A DNA stretch of 46,847 bases from an uncultured Prevotellaceae bacterium (GTDB lineage: Bacteria > Bacteroidota > Bacteroidia > Bacteroidales > Bacteroidaceae). Below are positions 14,553-24,582 of the stretch, one piece after another. Each line of letters opens with the position of its first letter. Position 1 is the stretch's first letter. The stretch lies in assembly GCA_902770845.1 (NCBI GenBank), contig CACXUV010000009.1, positions 1 to 46,847 on the forward strand. Direction: 5' to 3'. The position numbers were made by a program, and so were the translations under genes. Below the pieces are notes generated by a model, which saw nothing but the letters and a program-made list of their open reading frames with translations, was not told the DNA's origin and made no database searches.

Positions 14553-16181
14553 ATGAGAATCATGAAAAAGACTACATACCTTGCACTGCTGCTCCTGCTC
14601 GCTCAGGGCACCACGCAATGCCTCCTGGCCCAAACGGGCGACACACTGTGGGTGCGCTACGACAACCGGTTCAAGAAAAACGGCACCCTGCTGCTGAAAA
14701 ACGTTGACTCCATCCAGGTGTCGACCAGCAACTTCAAGTGCTACGACACCAGCCGCACGCTGGGCTACTACACCCAAGCCTACGGCACACTGGTGCCCAC
14801 CGACGGGGCCGACATGATGTTTGAGAACCCCGGCGCCTACCTGCTGAAGCCTTACACCTACAACGGAACCGACTATGAGAACAGTGCCGCCACCACGGGC
14901 TACAACTTTGCTCACCACCTGGAGAGCCAGCACTTTGCCGTGTTCTGGGACGCACGCTACGGCAACGACCCCACACGCATAAAACATCCCAACAACGGCA
15001 GCATTGCCAACGCCAACGACGTGCTGGCCATTGCCGAACGCTGCTGGAAATGCTACGTGGACGACCTGGGATTCATCGTGCCCGGACAGTCAACAACCGA
15101 CAACTACAAGATTCAGCTCTACATTCCCTACCAGTCTGAATGGCGTGCCGATGCCGCAGGCGACAACGGCCAGGAACCCGACGGCTCGTGGCACATGACG
15201 GGCATCGGACACTTCAATCCATGGGCAGCAACGGCCCGTGGCGGACACACCGTGGCACATGAGGTGGGACACACCTTCCAATATCTCGTCTCAGCCGACC
15301 TGGGCACGGGCGACCACTACGACCGTGGCTGGCGCTGGGGCTGGGGCGGCGGCAACGACTGCGGATGGTGGGAGAGCTGCGCCGACTGGCAGGCCTACCA
15401 GATTTTCCCCGAACGTCAGTTCACCGACGGCGAGTACTTCGAACAGCACCTCGACGCCCACCACCTGAACCTGCTGCACGAAGACTGGCGCTATGCCTGC
15501 TGCTACATTCACGACTGGTGGGCCATGCTGCACGGACGCAGCTTCATCGGACGCATGTGGCGGGAAACCAAGTATGGCGAAGACCCCATACAGACCTACA
15601 TCCGCATGAACAACATGACGCAGCAGCAGTTCAACGACGAGCTCATGCAGGGCTACATGCGCATGGCCACCTGGGACATCGACGGCGTGCGCGACCGCGC
15701 CAAGCACCGCATTGGCCAGCACAAGACGTTCCTCAAGACCATCAGCGCAGCGCAGGCCACCTATCAGGCCGACGTGGCACACTGCATCCAGAACTATGGC
15801 TACTCCATCATCAACATGACGCTGCCAGCCGCCGGCACCGTGGTCAAGGCCAACTTCACCGGTCTGACCGACGCCACGGGCTACCGCTACGTCTACAAAG
15901 ACCGCGCAGGCTGGCGCTATGCCTTCGTGGCCTTGCAGAAAGACGGCACACGAACCTACGGCGAGGTGCAGAGCCTCCGCGAGGGCGTGGCACAGCTCAC
16001 CGTGCCACAGAACTGCACCCACCTGTTCTTCGTGGTCATGGGCGCACCCACACAGCACTGGCAGCACCCCTGGACCAGCGGAAAAGCCTCCTCGGAATGG
16101 AGCCAGAACAACGAGCAGTGGCCCTGGAAAGTGACATTTGAAGAAACAAAACCCAAACAAATTAATTCTGCCTCGAAATGA
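14553..16181 (+). CDS. DUF6055-like secreted protein with zinc-metalloprotease motif
   Basis: 542 residues: signal sequence (about 1-26), then a domain whose core is TVAHEVGHTFQYL with HEVGH at 236-240, followed 34 residues later by WWESCADW (Glu274), a probable third metal ligand as in gluzincin peptidases. ESQHFAVFWDARYG and the Trp-rich RGWRWGWGGGNDCGWW fit the DUF6055 family, which I recall from Bacteroidota carbohydrate loci. Activity is unproven. The gene starts 1 base after the previous stop (an ATG at 14562 is also possible) and its end overlaps the next gene by ATGA, so it is part of the GH43 operon. Confidence 0.7.
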   Translation: MRIMKKTTYLALLLLLAQGTTQCLLAQTGDTLWVRYDNRFKKNGTLLLKNVDSIQVSTSNFKCYDTSRTLGYYTQAYGTLVPTDGADMMFENPGAYLLKPYTYNGTDYENSAATTGYNFAHHLESQHFAVFWDARYGNDPTRIKHPNNGSIANANDVLAIAERCWKCYVDDLGFIVPGQSTTDNYKIQLYIPYQSEWRADAAGDNGQEPDGSWHMTGIGHFNPWAATARGGHTVAHEVGHTFQYLVSADLGTGDHYDRGWRWGWGGGNDCGWWESCADWQAYQIFPERQFTDGEYFEQHLDAHHLNLLHEDWRYACCYIHDWWAMLHGRSFIGRMWRETKYGEDPIQTYIRMNNMTQQQFNDELMQGYMRMATWDIDGVRDRAKHRIGQHKTFLKTISAAQATYQADVAHCIQNYGYSIINMTLPAAGTVVKANFTGLTDATGYRYVYKDRAGWRYAFVALQKDGTRTYGEVQSLREGVAQLTVPQNCTHLFFVVMGAPTQHWQHPWTSGKASSEWSQNNEQWPWKVTFEETKPKQINSASK

Positions 16182-17455
16182 AAAAACTCTTTCTTTGCAT
16201 CCTGCTGCTGCTGGCTTGCGGCCTCTGCCTGCCTGCCGATGCAGCCAAGAAGAAACAGGCCAAGCCCATGGCCGACCGCGAATACTGGTGCCAGGAAGCC
16301 TGGCGCATGGCTCAGCCCGTGCTGGAGAACATGGCTCGCGGCCAACTTCAAAAGAACATGAAGACCGAGTTCAGCCCCTCCTTTGACAACCGCAACCGCA
16401 AGGTGGTCTATATGGAGACCTTCGGCCGACTCATGGCGGGCATCGCACCGTGGCTGGCACTGCCCGACGACCAGACGGCCGAGAGCCAGCAGCGACAGCA
16501 GCTGCGACAGTGGGCACTGGCTTCCTACAGGAACAGCGTCGATCCCCACAGCCCCGACTACCTGTGCTGGGGCGTCAGCGGACAGAACCTGGTAGACGCC
16601 GCCTACATTGCCGAGTCGTTCGTGCGTGCCTACGACCAGCTGTGGATGCCGCTCGACAGCCTCACCAAGCAACGCTACATCGAAGAGTTCAAGAAGCTGC
16701 GCCGCATAGAACCGCCCTACACCAACTGGTTCCTCTTCTCAAGCATCATCGAGAGCTTCATTGCCAAGGCCGCCGGCCTGAAGGAGTATGACGACTACCG
16801 CGTGATGACCACCATCCGCAAGGTGGAGGAATGGTATGTGGGCGACGGCTGGTATGCCGACGGCCCCGTGTTTGCCTTCGACTACTACTCGAGCTACGTG
16901 TTCCATGCCATGTATCTGGAAACGCTGCAAAACATGATCGACGCCAAGGCCAGCACCCGACTGGAGTACAAGAAGTACTACGACCGCGCCCTGAAGCGTG
17001 CACAGAAGTTCTCCATCATTCTCGAACGCTTCATCTCGCCCGAAGGCACCTTCCCCGTCATTGGCCGTTCCACACCCTACCGCATGGCCGCCATGCAGCC
17101 CCTGGCCATGCTGGCCTGGCAGCAGAAGTTGCCCAAGGAACTGCCCAACGGACAGGTGCGTGCCGCCCTGACCCAGGTGATGCACCGCATGTACGACCAG
17201 CAACAGAACTACAACGACGCGGGCTTCCTCACCATTGGCTTCTGCGGCCACCAGCCCGAAACAGCCGACTGGTACACCAACAACGGCTCGCTCTACATGA
17301 CCAGCCTCTCGCTCATGCCCCTGGGCTTGCCTGCCGACCATCCCTTCTGGACCGACCCCGCACAGCCCTGGACACAGGTGAAAGCCTGGGGCGGACAGCC
17401 CTTCCCCAAGGATCACCGCTGGGCCGACGACATCACCACCAAAGACCGTTGGTAA
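16178..17455 (+). CDS. DUF2264 (GH154-like) glycoside hydrolase
   Basis: 425 residues with a signal peptide (about 1-22). The sequence is helical, fits an (alpha/alpha)6 barrel and carries DUF2264 marks: YMETFGRLMAGIAPWL, WGVSGQNLVDAAYIAESF, TNWFLFSSIIESF, WYVGDGWYADGPVFAFDYY and PVIGRSTPYRMAAMQPLA. DUF2264 proteins include, from memory, CAZy family GH154 with exo-beta-glucuronidase activity on plant arabinogalactan. With GH43 enzymes this would suit trimming of arabinogalactan or glucuronate-bearing side chains; that link is inference. It overlaps the DUF6055 gene by 4 bases. Confidence 0.75.
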   Translation: MKKLFLCILLLLACGLCLPADAAKKKQAKPMADREYWCQEAWRMAQPVLENMARGQLQKNMKTEFSPSFDNRNRKVVYMETFGRLMAGIAPWLALPDDQTAESQQRQQLRQWALASYRNSVDPHSPDYLCWGVSGQNLVDAAYIAESFVRAYDQLWMPLDSLTKQRYIEEFKKLRRIEPPYTNWFLFSSIIESFIAKAAGLKEYDDYRVMTTIRKVEEWYVGDGWYADGPVFAFDYYSSYVFHAMYLETLQNMIDAKASTRLEYKKYYDRALKRAQKFSIILERFISPEGTFPVIGRSTPYRMAAMQPLAMLAWQQKLPKELPNGQVRAALTQVMHRMYDQQQNYNDAGFLTIGFCGHQPETADWYTNNGSLYMTSLSLMPLGLPADHPFWTDPAQPWTQVKAWGGQPFPKDHRWADDITTKDRW

Positions 17456-17456
17456 T

Positions 17457-17666
17457 ATGAGCATCAAGACACACCGAAAAACAGTCATCGCCATTCTTCT
17501 CATCATCCTGGCATGCATACTGTTCACATGGTATGGCATCATGCAGCATGAGGATGATTACGGCCAACCCGTCGACTCTGTCTACGACGAGATGCTGGAG
17601 CGAGAACACGTTCATCCCTACTTCCCCAAGACTCCCAAGACCAGACAGCACGATCAGCTCGACTGA
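17457..17666 (+). CDS. Small single-pass membrane protein
   Basis: 69 residues with one hydrophobic helix (about 8-27, VIAILLIILACILFTWYGIM) and a polar C-terminal part. The ATG lies one base after the GH154-like stop, so it is probably translated with it as the last gene of the operon. No family recognised. The next gene is convergent. Confidence 0.5.
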   Translation: MSIKTHRKTVIAILLIILACILFTWYGIMQHEDDYGQPVDSVYDEMLEREHVHPYFPKTPKTRQHDQLD

Positions 17667-17680
17667 CACCACTCCCATGA

Positions 17681-20600
17681 CTATTTCACCACAACTTTCT
17701 TGCGGTCGACGATGTTCAGACCACGGCGCGGTGACTGCAGACGCTGGCCCGACAGGGTATAGATGCGCCCCTGGCCAGCGGCACGGGCAGCCAGTCGCTG
17801 CAGACCGTCTCGAAGCCCGTCTTCTCATACTTCACCTGCCACTGTCCCTGCGGCACGTCCCACTGGCAGACGCCCTCGCGGTCGGTGTAGAGCGGGTTCT
17901 GCTGTCCGTAGTTCCAGGCATCCCAGAAGGCAGTGCGCTCATGCACGTCGCCATACTGGTCTTCGTACTGCTCCTTATAATAAGCGGTGGTGGTGACACC
18001 CTCCACGCGGTTCCTCGACACCGCCTCGTAGACGTAGCCCGCAGGGTCTATGATGGCTTCCATACGAACCAGACAGCCACCTGAGCCAGGCTCCGGCGGG
18101 TAGCGCCTGAGCGAATCAATGAAGGCCGAGTCGAAGCGCTCCGTGTCTTCGGAAGTGTAGTAATAAATGTCGATGTTCTCCCACTGTTTCCTTGTGACGG
18201 TGTCGGGCTTCACGGGAATGACCACAGTAATGGTGTCGTCGCCATGATTACCTTGAGTCCGGATGGTGTCTGGTTCATCATCCGGCGGCCATTTTTCCTT
18301 AGGTGGATTAACACCTACCTCTCCTTCTATGGGTGGGGTGCGTCCAATCGTGAATGGCGGCCAGCATGATGGCGGCCAGCTGGGAGGGAAGCCAGTGATA
18401 ACAATAACACCCATGAGCGTCTGCCGCTTCAGCTGTTTCTTCTTTCTGGGGAATTTCAGCGTGACATATTTCTGCACAGGTCCGGTGACAGGAACGGGTA
18501 TATAGCCCGGACTGGCGACAGGTTCGGGATAGTAAATGTAGTTGGGCCGAGGAATGACAGGCATGTGGGTCCTGACGTCGCGATTGATATTCTTGTTTTC
18601 CCAGGCATCGCGCCCGTCGCCAATGGCGATGCTGTTCCACACCAGGTTGTCCCGGTCATAGTTTGTGCAGCGTGTCTGGCTCTTCAGCACGCGTGGCCGA
18701 CCAGGTTCCCGCTCGTCGATAATCTCGGCATGCAGGAAGTAGTCGCGCTCGCCGTCAAGGTCTACCAGCAGTTTCCACTTGCCATCGGGCCCCACCTGTG
18801 TGCGTCCCAGCACCTGGTCGTCTTCGCGCACCTCCACGGTCTGCAAAGCCGGGCCCACGCCATAAGTATAGGCTTGCGCCATGGCAACGCGACGTGGCGC
18901 ATAGAAGGCAATGCTCTTGGCCTGGAACGAGGTGGCACCGATGGGCAACAGGTAGCGGTGCTGCTCGCCGGAAGGCAGCACGTGGGTGCAGCGCAGCAGG
19001 GCCGAAGGCTGATAGTCGCCGGGCTCCACGGGCACCACACAGAAGCGCACGCGGCTCTGCAGGTCGGGCAGACTGATGGTGAGCTGGCGGCCATCGAGCA
19101 CATAGGCGGCGAGCGTGCCACCCACAAGGGCCGACCCTTCCACGAAGTCGCAGCCTTCGGGCAGGTCGACGACCAGCTGCAAATTGGTGAGCGTACCCAC
19201 CACATCGGGCACGAAGAGGGTGCTGAGCGTCACGTAGTTGCCCACGGTGAGCTCCTGCTTGTTGGCCTCGAACGAGGTGCCCTGGGCAAAGAACTGCGGC
19301 AGCAGGCTGGCCCCGTCGGTCTTGGCATAAGTCACCGCCACGGTCGACTCCTGTGCCTGTTCAACGGTGACCACCTTGAGCACATAGTCAATGTCCTGTC
19401 GGAAGCCCAGTTCCTGCAGTCGGTCCACCGACGCCACGGTGCTGAGCCAGCGGCTCGTCGGCATGGTGACCAGCTGATACTGGCCCGCAGACAGCTGTCG
19501 CACGTCGAGCGTGTGGTCGGCCTGATAGTTGGCCGTCTGCACAAAATGGCCGTTTTCATCGAAGAGAAGAGCCATGAAGCGGCCCGATGCTTCGGTCGTC
19601 AGATCGGCATGCAGCGCACCCAGCTCATAGAGGTCCAGGCTCAGACTGGTCTGTGCCCCCACCGTGCACTGCGCCGTGGCGGTGGCCGTCTTCAGCACGG
19701 CGGGGCTGAGCGTGGCCGAAACCTGGAGCACATGGCCCACGGGCAGCGTCTCATACAGCTGCAGGCGGTTGCCCTGGTTGCCAAACTCGGTGATGGCGCG
19801 CTGCTGCGTGAGGTCAAAGATTTCGTAGCTGACCGACTGCAACTGCTCGCTGGTGGCAGCAGCCGACTGCGATGAATGCTGGCCCGAAGGGGTGAAATGC
19901 AGCATGGCCTGCACGTCGATGACGGTGCCGTCGGCCTTTTTCAGTGCCACCACGGGCGTGGTGCCTGCCAGTTCGTCGGGTTCAAAGGAGAGGGTGCGGT
20001 TCACGTAGCCGTCGGCCGACACCATGACGCTGAAGGGTGCTTCGGCAGCCACCTGCAACTGGGCCAGACCGTCGGCAGCGGTGAACACCGTGGCACTGCG
20101 GTCGGCAAGACCGCTGGCCAGGCGCTGCGAAACAAAGACGCGGGCCCCTTGCAGCGGCTCGCCCTGCTGGCTCTGCACCTGCACGGGCTGCTGTCTGAAG
20201 TTCTAGGGAGCCAGCTGCGTGACGATGGTGCTGGCCGAACCCACGCTGACCTGCTGCACGTCGGGCAACTGATAGAGTGCCTGCTGGGCAGCAGTGAGAC
20301 GCACGCGGGTCTTCACCACCATGCCTTCGGGCATGGCACTGAGCATCGTGCCCTTGCCCAGAAAACCCTCGTTTTCATCGAGAAAAAGCACCGTTGTCTC
20401 GGCTGCAATGTCGGTGCCGTCGGGGGTGAGCACTCGGGCTGTCACGTCGTGCAGCACGGTGAGCTGGTCGATGGTGGTCTCCACGTTGTCAGACTGCACA
20501 TCGACCACATCCCTCTTCTGTCCCACCAGCTGGCGGTCCTTGGTCATCTCAATGCGCCACTGGCTGTTCTTCAGAATGTTGCTGAAGCGATACTGCTGTC

Positions 20601-21513
20601 GGCCATCCATGACATAGCTGAGCCGCTGGCCCGTCTTCACGTTGACCAAAGACAGGTGGCAGCCCTGGAAGCGGTCTGGTTCGGCAGCAGCCGGGAGGGC
20701 CACGCTCACGGTGACCACGTCGGCCGTGATGGGCAGGATGGTGTACTGGCCCCACACCTCGTGTTCCTGATAGAGTGCCAGCGACGTTTGCGGCACGTAG
20801 ATGGCCATGACCTGCTGGGGCTTCAGATAGGTGGTCAGGGCGGCAGTGGTGGTGGGTGGCACGTAGGTCATGAGCGTCAGCCGCGACACATTGGGCGTGT
20901 TGCGAAAGGCCGTGGCGTCAATTTGCTCGATTCCATCGGGCAAATGGAGCGTGGCCAGGTTGGCATTGCGCCCCAGGTCCTGCAAGCGCGTGACACCGGC
21001 AGTGTTGGCCAGATCTACTGCAACGGGCTTGAGCCACACTGCGCCGTCGCTCACGTCGTTCTTGTTGATGATGCCCCTGACGATGAGCTTCGACACGTCG
21101 CCATCCTTGAGCGAACCGCTCACGGCCTTGAAAGCAGTGAGCAACGAGCCGGGCAGGAAGTCGTCCATGACAGCCGTCTTCGTGTCGGCATAATAGCAGT
21201 TGGGGTTGGCAGGCGCATCGGGCTGATACTGCATCACGGCCGTGAGCATCACGTTGCGCTCGGGCATGGTGAAGTCAAACGACGTCTCGGTGCTGAGCAC
21301 GTCGTTGCCCTCTTTCCAGCACACCAGCCTGAAGCCGGCACGCGGTGCAACCGACACGGTGAGCCGGGCACCGGCAGCCACCGCCGTGGGCTGTGGATGG
21401 CTGATGCTGCTGATGGCCAGCTGCGGCTGGGCTAGCGTTTGCAGGGTGAAGTCTGCTGCGACGGCAGACACACTGGCCATGATGGCCAACAGTATGGAAA
21501 GTATTTTCTTCAT
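17681..21513 (-). pseudogene. Large secreted surface protein, broken by an amber codon and a 3' frame change
   Basis: Reading on the minus strand: signal peptide MKKILSILLAIMASVSAVA, a beta-rich region up to IVTQLAP, then a TAG at 20203-20205. The same frame goes on without interruption (NFRQQPVQVQSQQGEPLQGA) for some 820 more codons, so one stop codon splits a single gene. The second part has adhesin-like beta domains, a proline-rich stretch (about 18230-18410) and ends in a frame-changed peptide at 17716. The adjacent frame encodes DGLQRLAARAAGQGRIYTLS and then GLNIVDRKKVVVK with a TAG at 17681-17683, i.e. the expected sorting tail. It starts 17 bases after the LRR gene, in one operon. A likely pseudogene; sequencing error is the alternative. 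Confidence 0.8.
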
Positions 21514-21530
21514 AGTCGTAAGGATGGGCT

Positions 21531-24104
21531 TTATTTCACGATTACTTTCTTTCCGTTGCGGATATAGACGCCCTTGGACCGGGCGGCAGCAGGCAGTCCT
21601 TGCAGACTGAAGGTTGTGCTGGCAGCGGGCGAGGCCGTGGCCGGCTGGGTGGCAATGGCCGTGGTCTGGGCAGAAGCGTCGCCAAAAGTGAGCACAAAGC
21701 GGTCGTTGAGCGGGCCGGGCTGGGCGGTGAAGCAGTAGCCATCGGCATCGAGCTGCACGGTGGTGCCGCGCTCACGGTCGGTGAGCCACACGGCTGTGGC
21801 ATCGCTGCTGAGCAGACTGATGCAGCAGGGAGCGTCGCTGCCAAGCGTCATGCCCAGCAGGGCGCAGCCGTCGGCAAGGGGCCGCTCGCTGATGGCATAC
21901 TCCATGCCGCCGTGCAGCGTGTAGAGCAGCGACGCATCGCTGTCGGCAGCGCGCATCTTGGGCGCATCCTTGTCGGCCTCATAGCCTGCGAGTGCCTCTT
22001 CATTGAGCACCACGCGGGTCCTGTCTTGCTGCTGGCCTTGAGAGAGCACGATGTTCAGCACATGGCGCTGGCCACCGGTCCGCATCTGCCTGCTGGCGGC
22101 CCCGGTGGGCAGGGTGCGGCTGGTCTGTCGGCCCTCGGCAAGGAATGTCAGCTGGGACTGGGCGTCGGAACGCTGCACGAAGAAGGCTTCGAAGGGCGAA
22201 AACACGTAGGCATCGTCGGGCTGGCGCAGCGACTCATACTTCTTGTCGTAGGCATTCCAGATGGTGAAGGGCACGCTGAGCGTGGTCTGCCCGCTGTTCA
22301 CGTAGCAGGGGTAGGGGTTGCCCACGAGGTTCCAGCCACGGTTGTGCTCAAACTCGGCGGCCTGGTCTGAGAGCTGCACGGTCTCGCTTGCCGTGCTGAA
22401 GAGGCGGTTCTTGCTGGCATTGTTCACGCTGCGGAAGCGCAGGGTGAACGCCTGTTCCGTGAGCGAGCTCACGTCTTTGTAGCTCACGCCGCATATCATG
22501 TAGCCATGGCCAGCCCTGAGCATTTCGCCGGGGGCCACCACGCGCCAGGTTTCGCCCATGTTGCCGGCGGCACGCGCAGCGGCGTCGTACTCGCGAATGG
22601 AGAAGAAGGTGTTGGGCGACAGCGGCTCGATGTCGCTCATCTGGCAGTCGAAGGGCAGGCAGAGCGTTTGCCAGCGGCTAACGTAGAAGGTGGCGTCGAC
22701 CACAATCTCGTCGGCGCGCATGGCGCCTTGGGCCACGATGCTGCTGAAGTTCTTGGCATAGCCGGTCGACACGGTGCCGTAGGGGTTGCGCCGTGCGTCG
22801 TGCCAGCGAAACTTGTTCCACAGCTCCATCTCGGCGTCGTAGAGCAGCTGCAGGCGGCCCACCGACAGCAGACCCTCACCGGGCAGCAGGGTGAGCGTGC
22901 CGAAGCCGTTGTTCTCTGACGAGCCGTTGTTCCGGTCGTTGTCGATCACGACGTCGGGGTGCCAGCCGTCCACGGCAGGCGTGCTGAAGGCGAAGTCGCC
23001 CACGACAGACAGCTGGCTGGGCAGCTGGTCGTGGGTGGCATAGGTGGCAAAGTTGTCGTAGCCCTTGGTTTGCTGATAGGCCAGCTGGCTCACGGTCGGC
23101 ACCACCAGCACGCGGTCGGCAAGGTCGCTGGCGCGGCTGCTCACCAGATAGTAGCCATAGCAGGCGGGCGGCACGATGGGCAGCATGACAATGCGGCTGA
23201 GCTGACGACAATTATAAAAAGGTTCGCGCGCGTAAGTCACGGTCGACGGCACGCTGACCTCTGTGAGGGCCGTGGCGCTGAAGCAACCAGAGCGCAGCTG
23301 GCGCAGCCCTTCGTTGAGCTGCAAGGAGACGATGGGCTGACCGTTGAAGGCATTCTCGCCCACGACGCGCAGCGTAGACGGCAGCACAAGCTCCACCTGG
23401 GCACTGCTGGCAAAGGCATTGCGAAAGGCATCGCTGCCTATCTCCTGAATGCCTTCGGGCAGCGTGAGCGACTGCAGCTGGCCGGTGTTCTTGAAGGCAC
23501 CGTCGGGAACAACCGCGAGCGTACCGGGCAGACTGATGCTGACAAGACCCGTGCAGCCGCTGAAGGCCGACGAGCCCAGCGACGTGAGTCCCTGGGGCAG
23601 CACCACCGCTGCAAGACTGCGGCAGTCCTGGAATGCCCAGTCGCCTATGCTTTGCAGGCCAACAGGCAGGTCGATGCTGGTGAGGGCGCGACAGTTGCAA
23701 AACGTCTGCATGGCAATGGAGCGAAGCGACGGGGGCAGCACCACGTCCGTCAGACTGCTGCAACCATAGAACAGGTTGGCTGGCGTCTCGGTCAAATGCT
23801 GCGGCAGCACCACCTGCTGCAGGACGGTGTTGCCACGGAAGGTGGAGCTGAACGTCTCGTTGGTCACGCCCTGCATGTTGGCATAGACAAGACTGGTGAG
23901 CTGGCGGCCAATGACGTTCATGTCGTCGTCGTTGAGCGTGCCGCTCACGGTGAGTCTTTCCACGCTCTGCAGGCTCTCGGCCTGCTGCAGGATGAGACTG
24001 CCAAGCGTGCCGGGCGTGGTCACGACCACGCTCACGTCGGCTTGCTGGGCCTCGACCGACAGCGGCAGGCACAGGGCCAGGATGAAATAGAGCAGTTTCT
24101 TCAT
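21531..24104 (-). CDS. BspA-like leucine-rich-repeat surface protein
   Basis: 857 residues from MKKLLYFILALCLPLSVEAQ (signal peptide); the ORF extends 11 codons upstream, but the signal peptide fixes this start. Residues about 80-330 are LRR_5 repeats of the BspA type (ALTSIDLPVGLQSIGDWAF, SLAAVVLPQGLTSLGSSAF). The second half is beta-rich with GWNLVGNPYPCYV, common in large secreted Bacteroidota proteins. The end, RSKGVYIRNGKKVIVK, is the shared sorting tail. Probably exported to the cell surface for adhesion. A TATCTTTG -7 box lies at 24135-24142 on the minus strand. Confidence 0.85.
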   Translation of the reverse strand: MKKLLYFILALCLPLSVEAQQADVSVVVTTPGTLGSLILQQAESLQSVERLTVSGTLNDDDMNVIGRQLTSLVYANMQGVTNETFSSTFRGNTVLQQVVLPQHLTETPANLFYGCSSLTDVVLPPSLRSIAMQTFCNCRALTSIDLPVGLQSIGDWAFQDCRSLAAVVLPQGLTSLGSSAFSGCTGLVSISLPGTLAVVPDGAFKNTGQLQSLTLPEGIQEIGSDAFRNAFASSAQVELVLPSTLRVVGENAFNGQPIVSLQLNEGLRQLRSGCFSATALTEVSVPSTVTYAREPFYNCRQLSRIVMLPIVPPACYGYYLVSSRASDLADRVLVVPTVSQLAYQQTKGYDNFATYATHDQLPSQLSVVGDFAFSTPAVDGWHPDVVIDNDRNNGSSENNGFGTLTLLPGEGLLSVGRLQLLYDAEMELWNKFRWHDARRNPYGTVSTGYAKNFSSIVAQGAMRADEIVVDATFYVSRWQTLCLPFDCQMSDIEPLSPNTFFSIREYDAAARAAGNMGETWRVVAPGEMLRAGHGYMICGVSYKDVSSLTEQAFTLRFRSVNNASKNRLFSTASETVQLSDQAAEFEHNRGWNLVGNPYPCYVNSGQTTLSVPFTIWNAYDKKYESLRQPDDAYVFSPFEAFFVQRSDAQSQLTFLAEGRQTSRTLPTGAASRQMRTGGQRHVLNIVLSQGQQQDRTRVVLNEEALAGYEADKDAPKMRAADSDASLLYTLHGGMEYAISERPLADGCALLGMTLGSDAPCCISLLSSDATAVWLTDRERGTTVQLDADGYCFTAQPGPLNDRFVLTFGDASAQTTAIATQPATASPAASTTFSLQGLPAAARSKGVYIRNGKKVIVK

Positions 24105-24582
24105 AGGAAAACAATTGATAATGATTTGTTGCTGCAAAGATAAGAAAAAACAACAACACGGGCTGACAATGCGTAAAAGCAGGGCGCAAAGCGTAAAATA
24201 TATTTACGATTTGACGATTTACTATTTACGATTTATTTTTCGATTTCTATGCAGAAAACAACGGCCTTGCAGTTGGTTTGCAACGGGGCCCCCGTTACCA
24301 CACAACGGGGGCCCTATTGCAACACAACGGAGGCCCTATTGCAACACAACGGAGGCCCTATTGCAACACAACGGAGGCCCTATTGCAACACAACGGGGCC
24401 CCTATTGCAACACAACGGGGGCCCTATTGCAACACAACGGGGGCCCTATTGCAAAGCACTGAAAATCAAACTATTGAAAAGGAAATACCGACAATTATTT
24501 ATGCTGTCATGCAGTTTTCATATCTTTGTGTCTTTGTGTCTTCGTGTTCAGTTAAACACAAATCGTAAATACATGCAGCGTT
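24105..24582. other. Intergenic region upstream of the LRR gene
   Basis: About 480 bases with no convincing gene. It contains the LRR promoter box, an A/T-rich stretch with repeated TTTACGATTT-type words (about 24200-24240), the second 22-bp array, and 3' flank of the aspartyl-protease-like gene. Confidence 0.7.
24280..24455. repeat. 22-bp tandem repeat array 2 (8 units)
   Basis: Units start at 24280 (degenerate), 24302, 24324, 24346, 24368, 24390, 24412 and 24434. They begin ACAACGG and end TATTGCAAC as in array 1, in the same orientation on the plus strand. The first unit has a near-perfect palindrome (CAACGGGG and CCCCGTTA). The array lies 3' of a minus-strand gene, as array 1 does. Confidence 0.9.

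Noticed and set aside
10880..14563. A 1227-codon open frame on the minus strand opposite the GH43 operon
   Set aside because: It is antisense to clearly conserved proteins, in a G/C-rich region where the complementary frame rarely meets stops; its composition (H, V, A, G rich) has no domain I recognise. The same holds for long antisense frames opposite the regulator, the LRR gene, topA and the flippase.
20203..20205. Recoded amber codon (sense TAG) in this organism
   Set aside because: Only one such case is seen, TAG also ends ordinary genes here (for example the Rpn and topA genes), and the gene has a second lesion, so pseudogenisation is simpler.
24280..24455. CRISPR array
   Set aside because: The 22-bp units are directly adjacent with no unique spacers and no cas genes are in the window.
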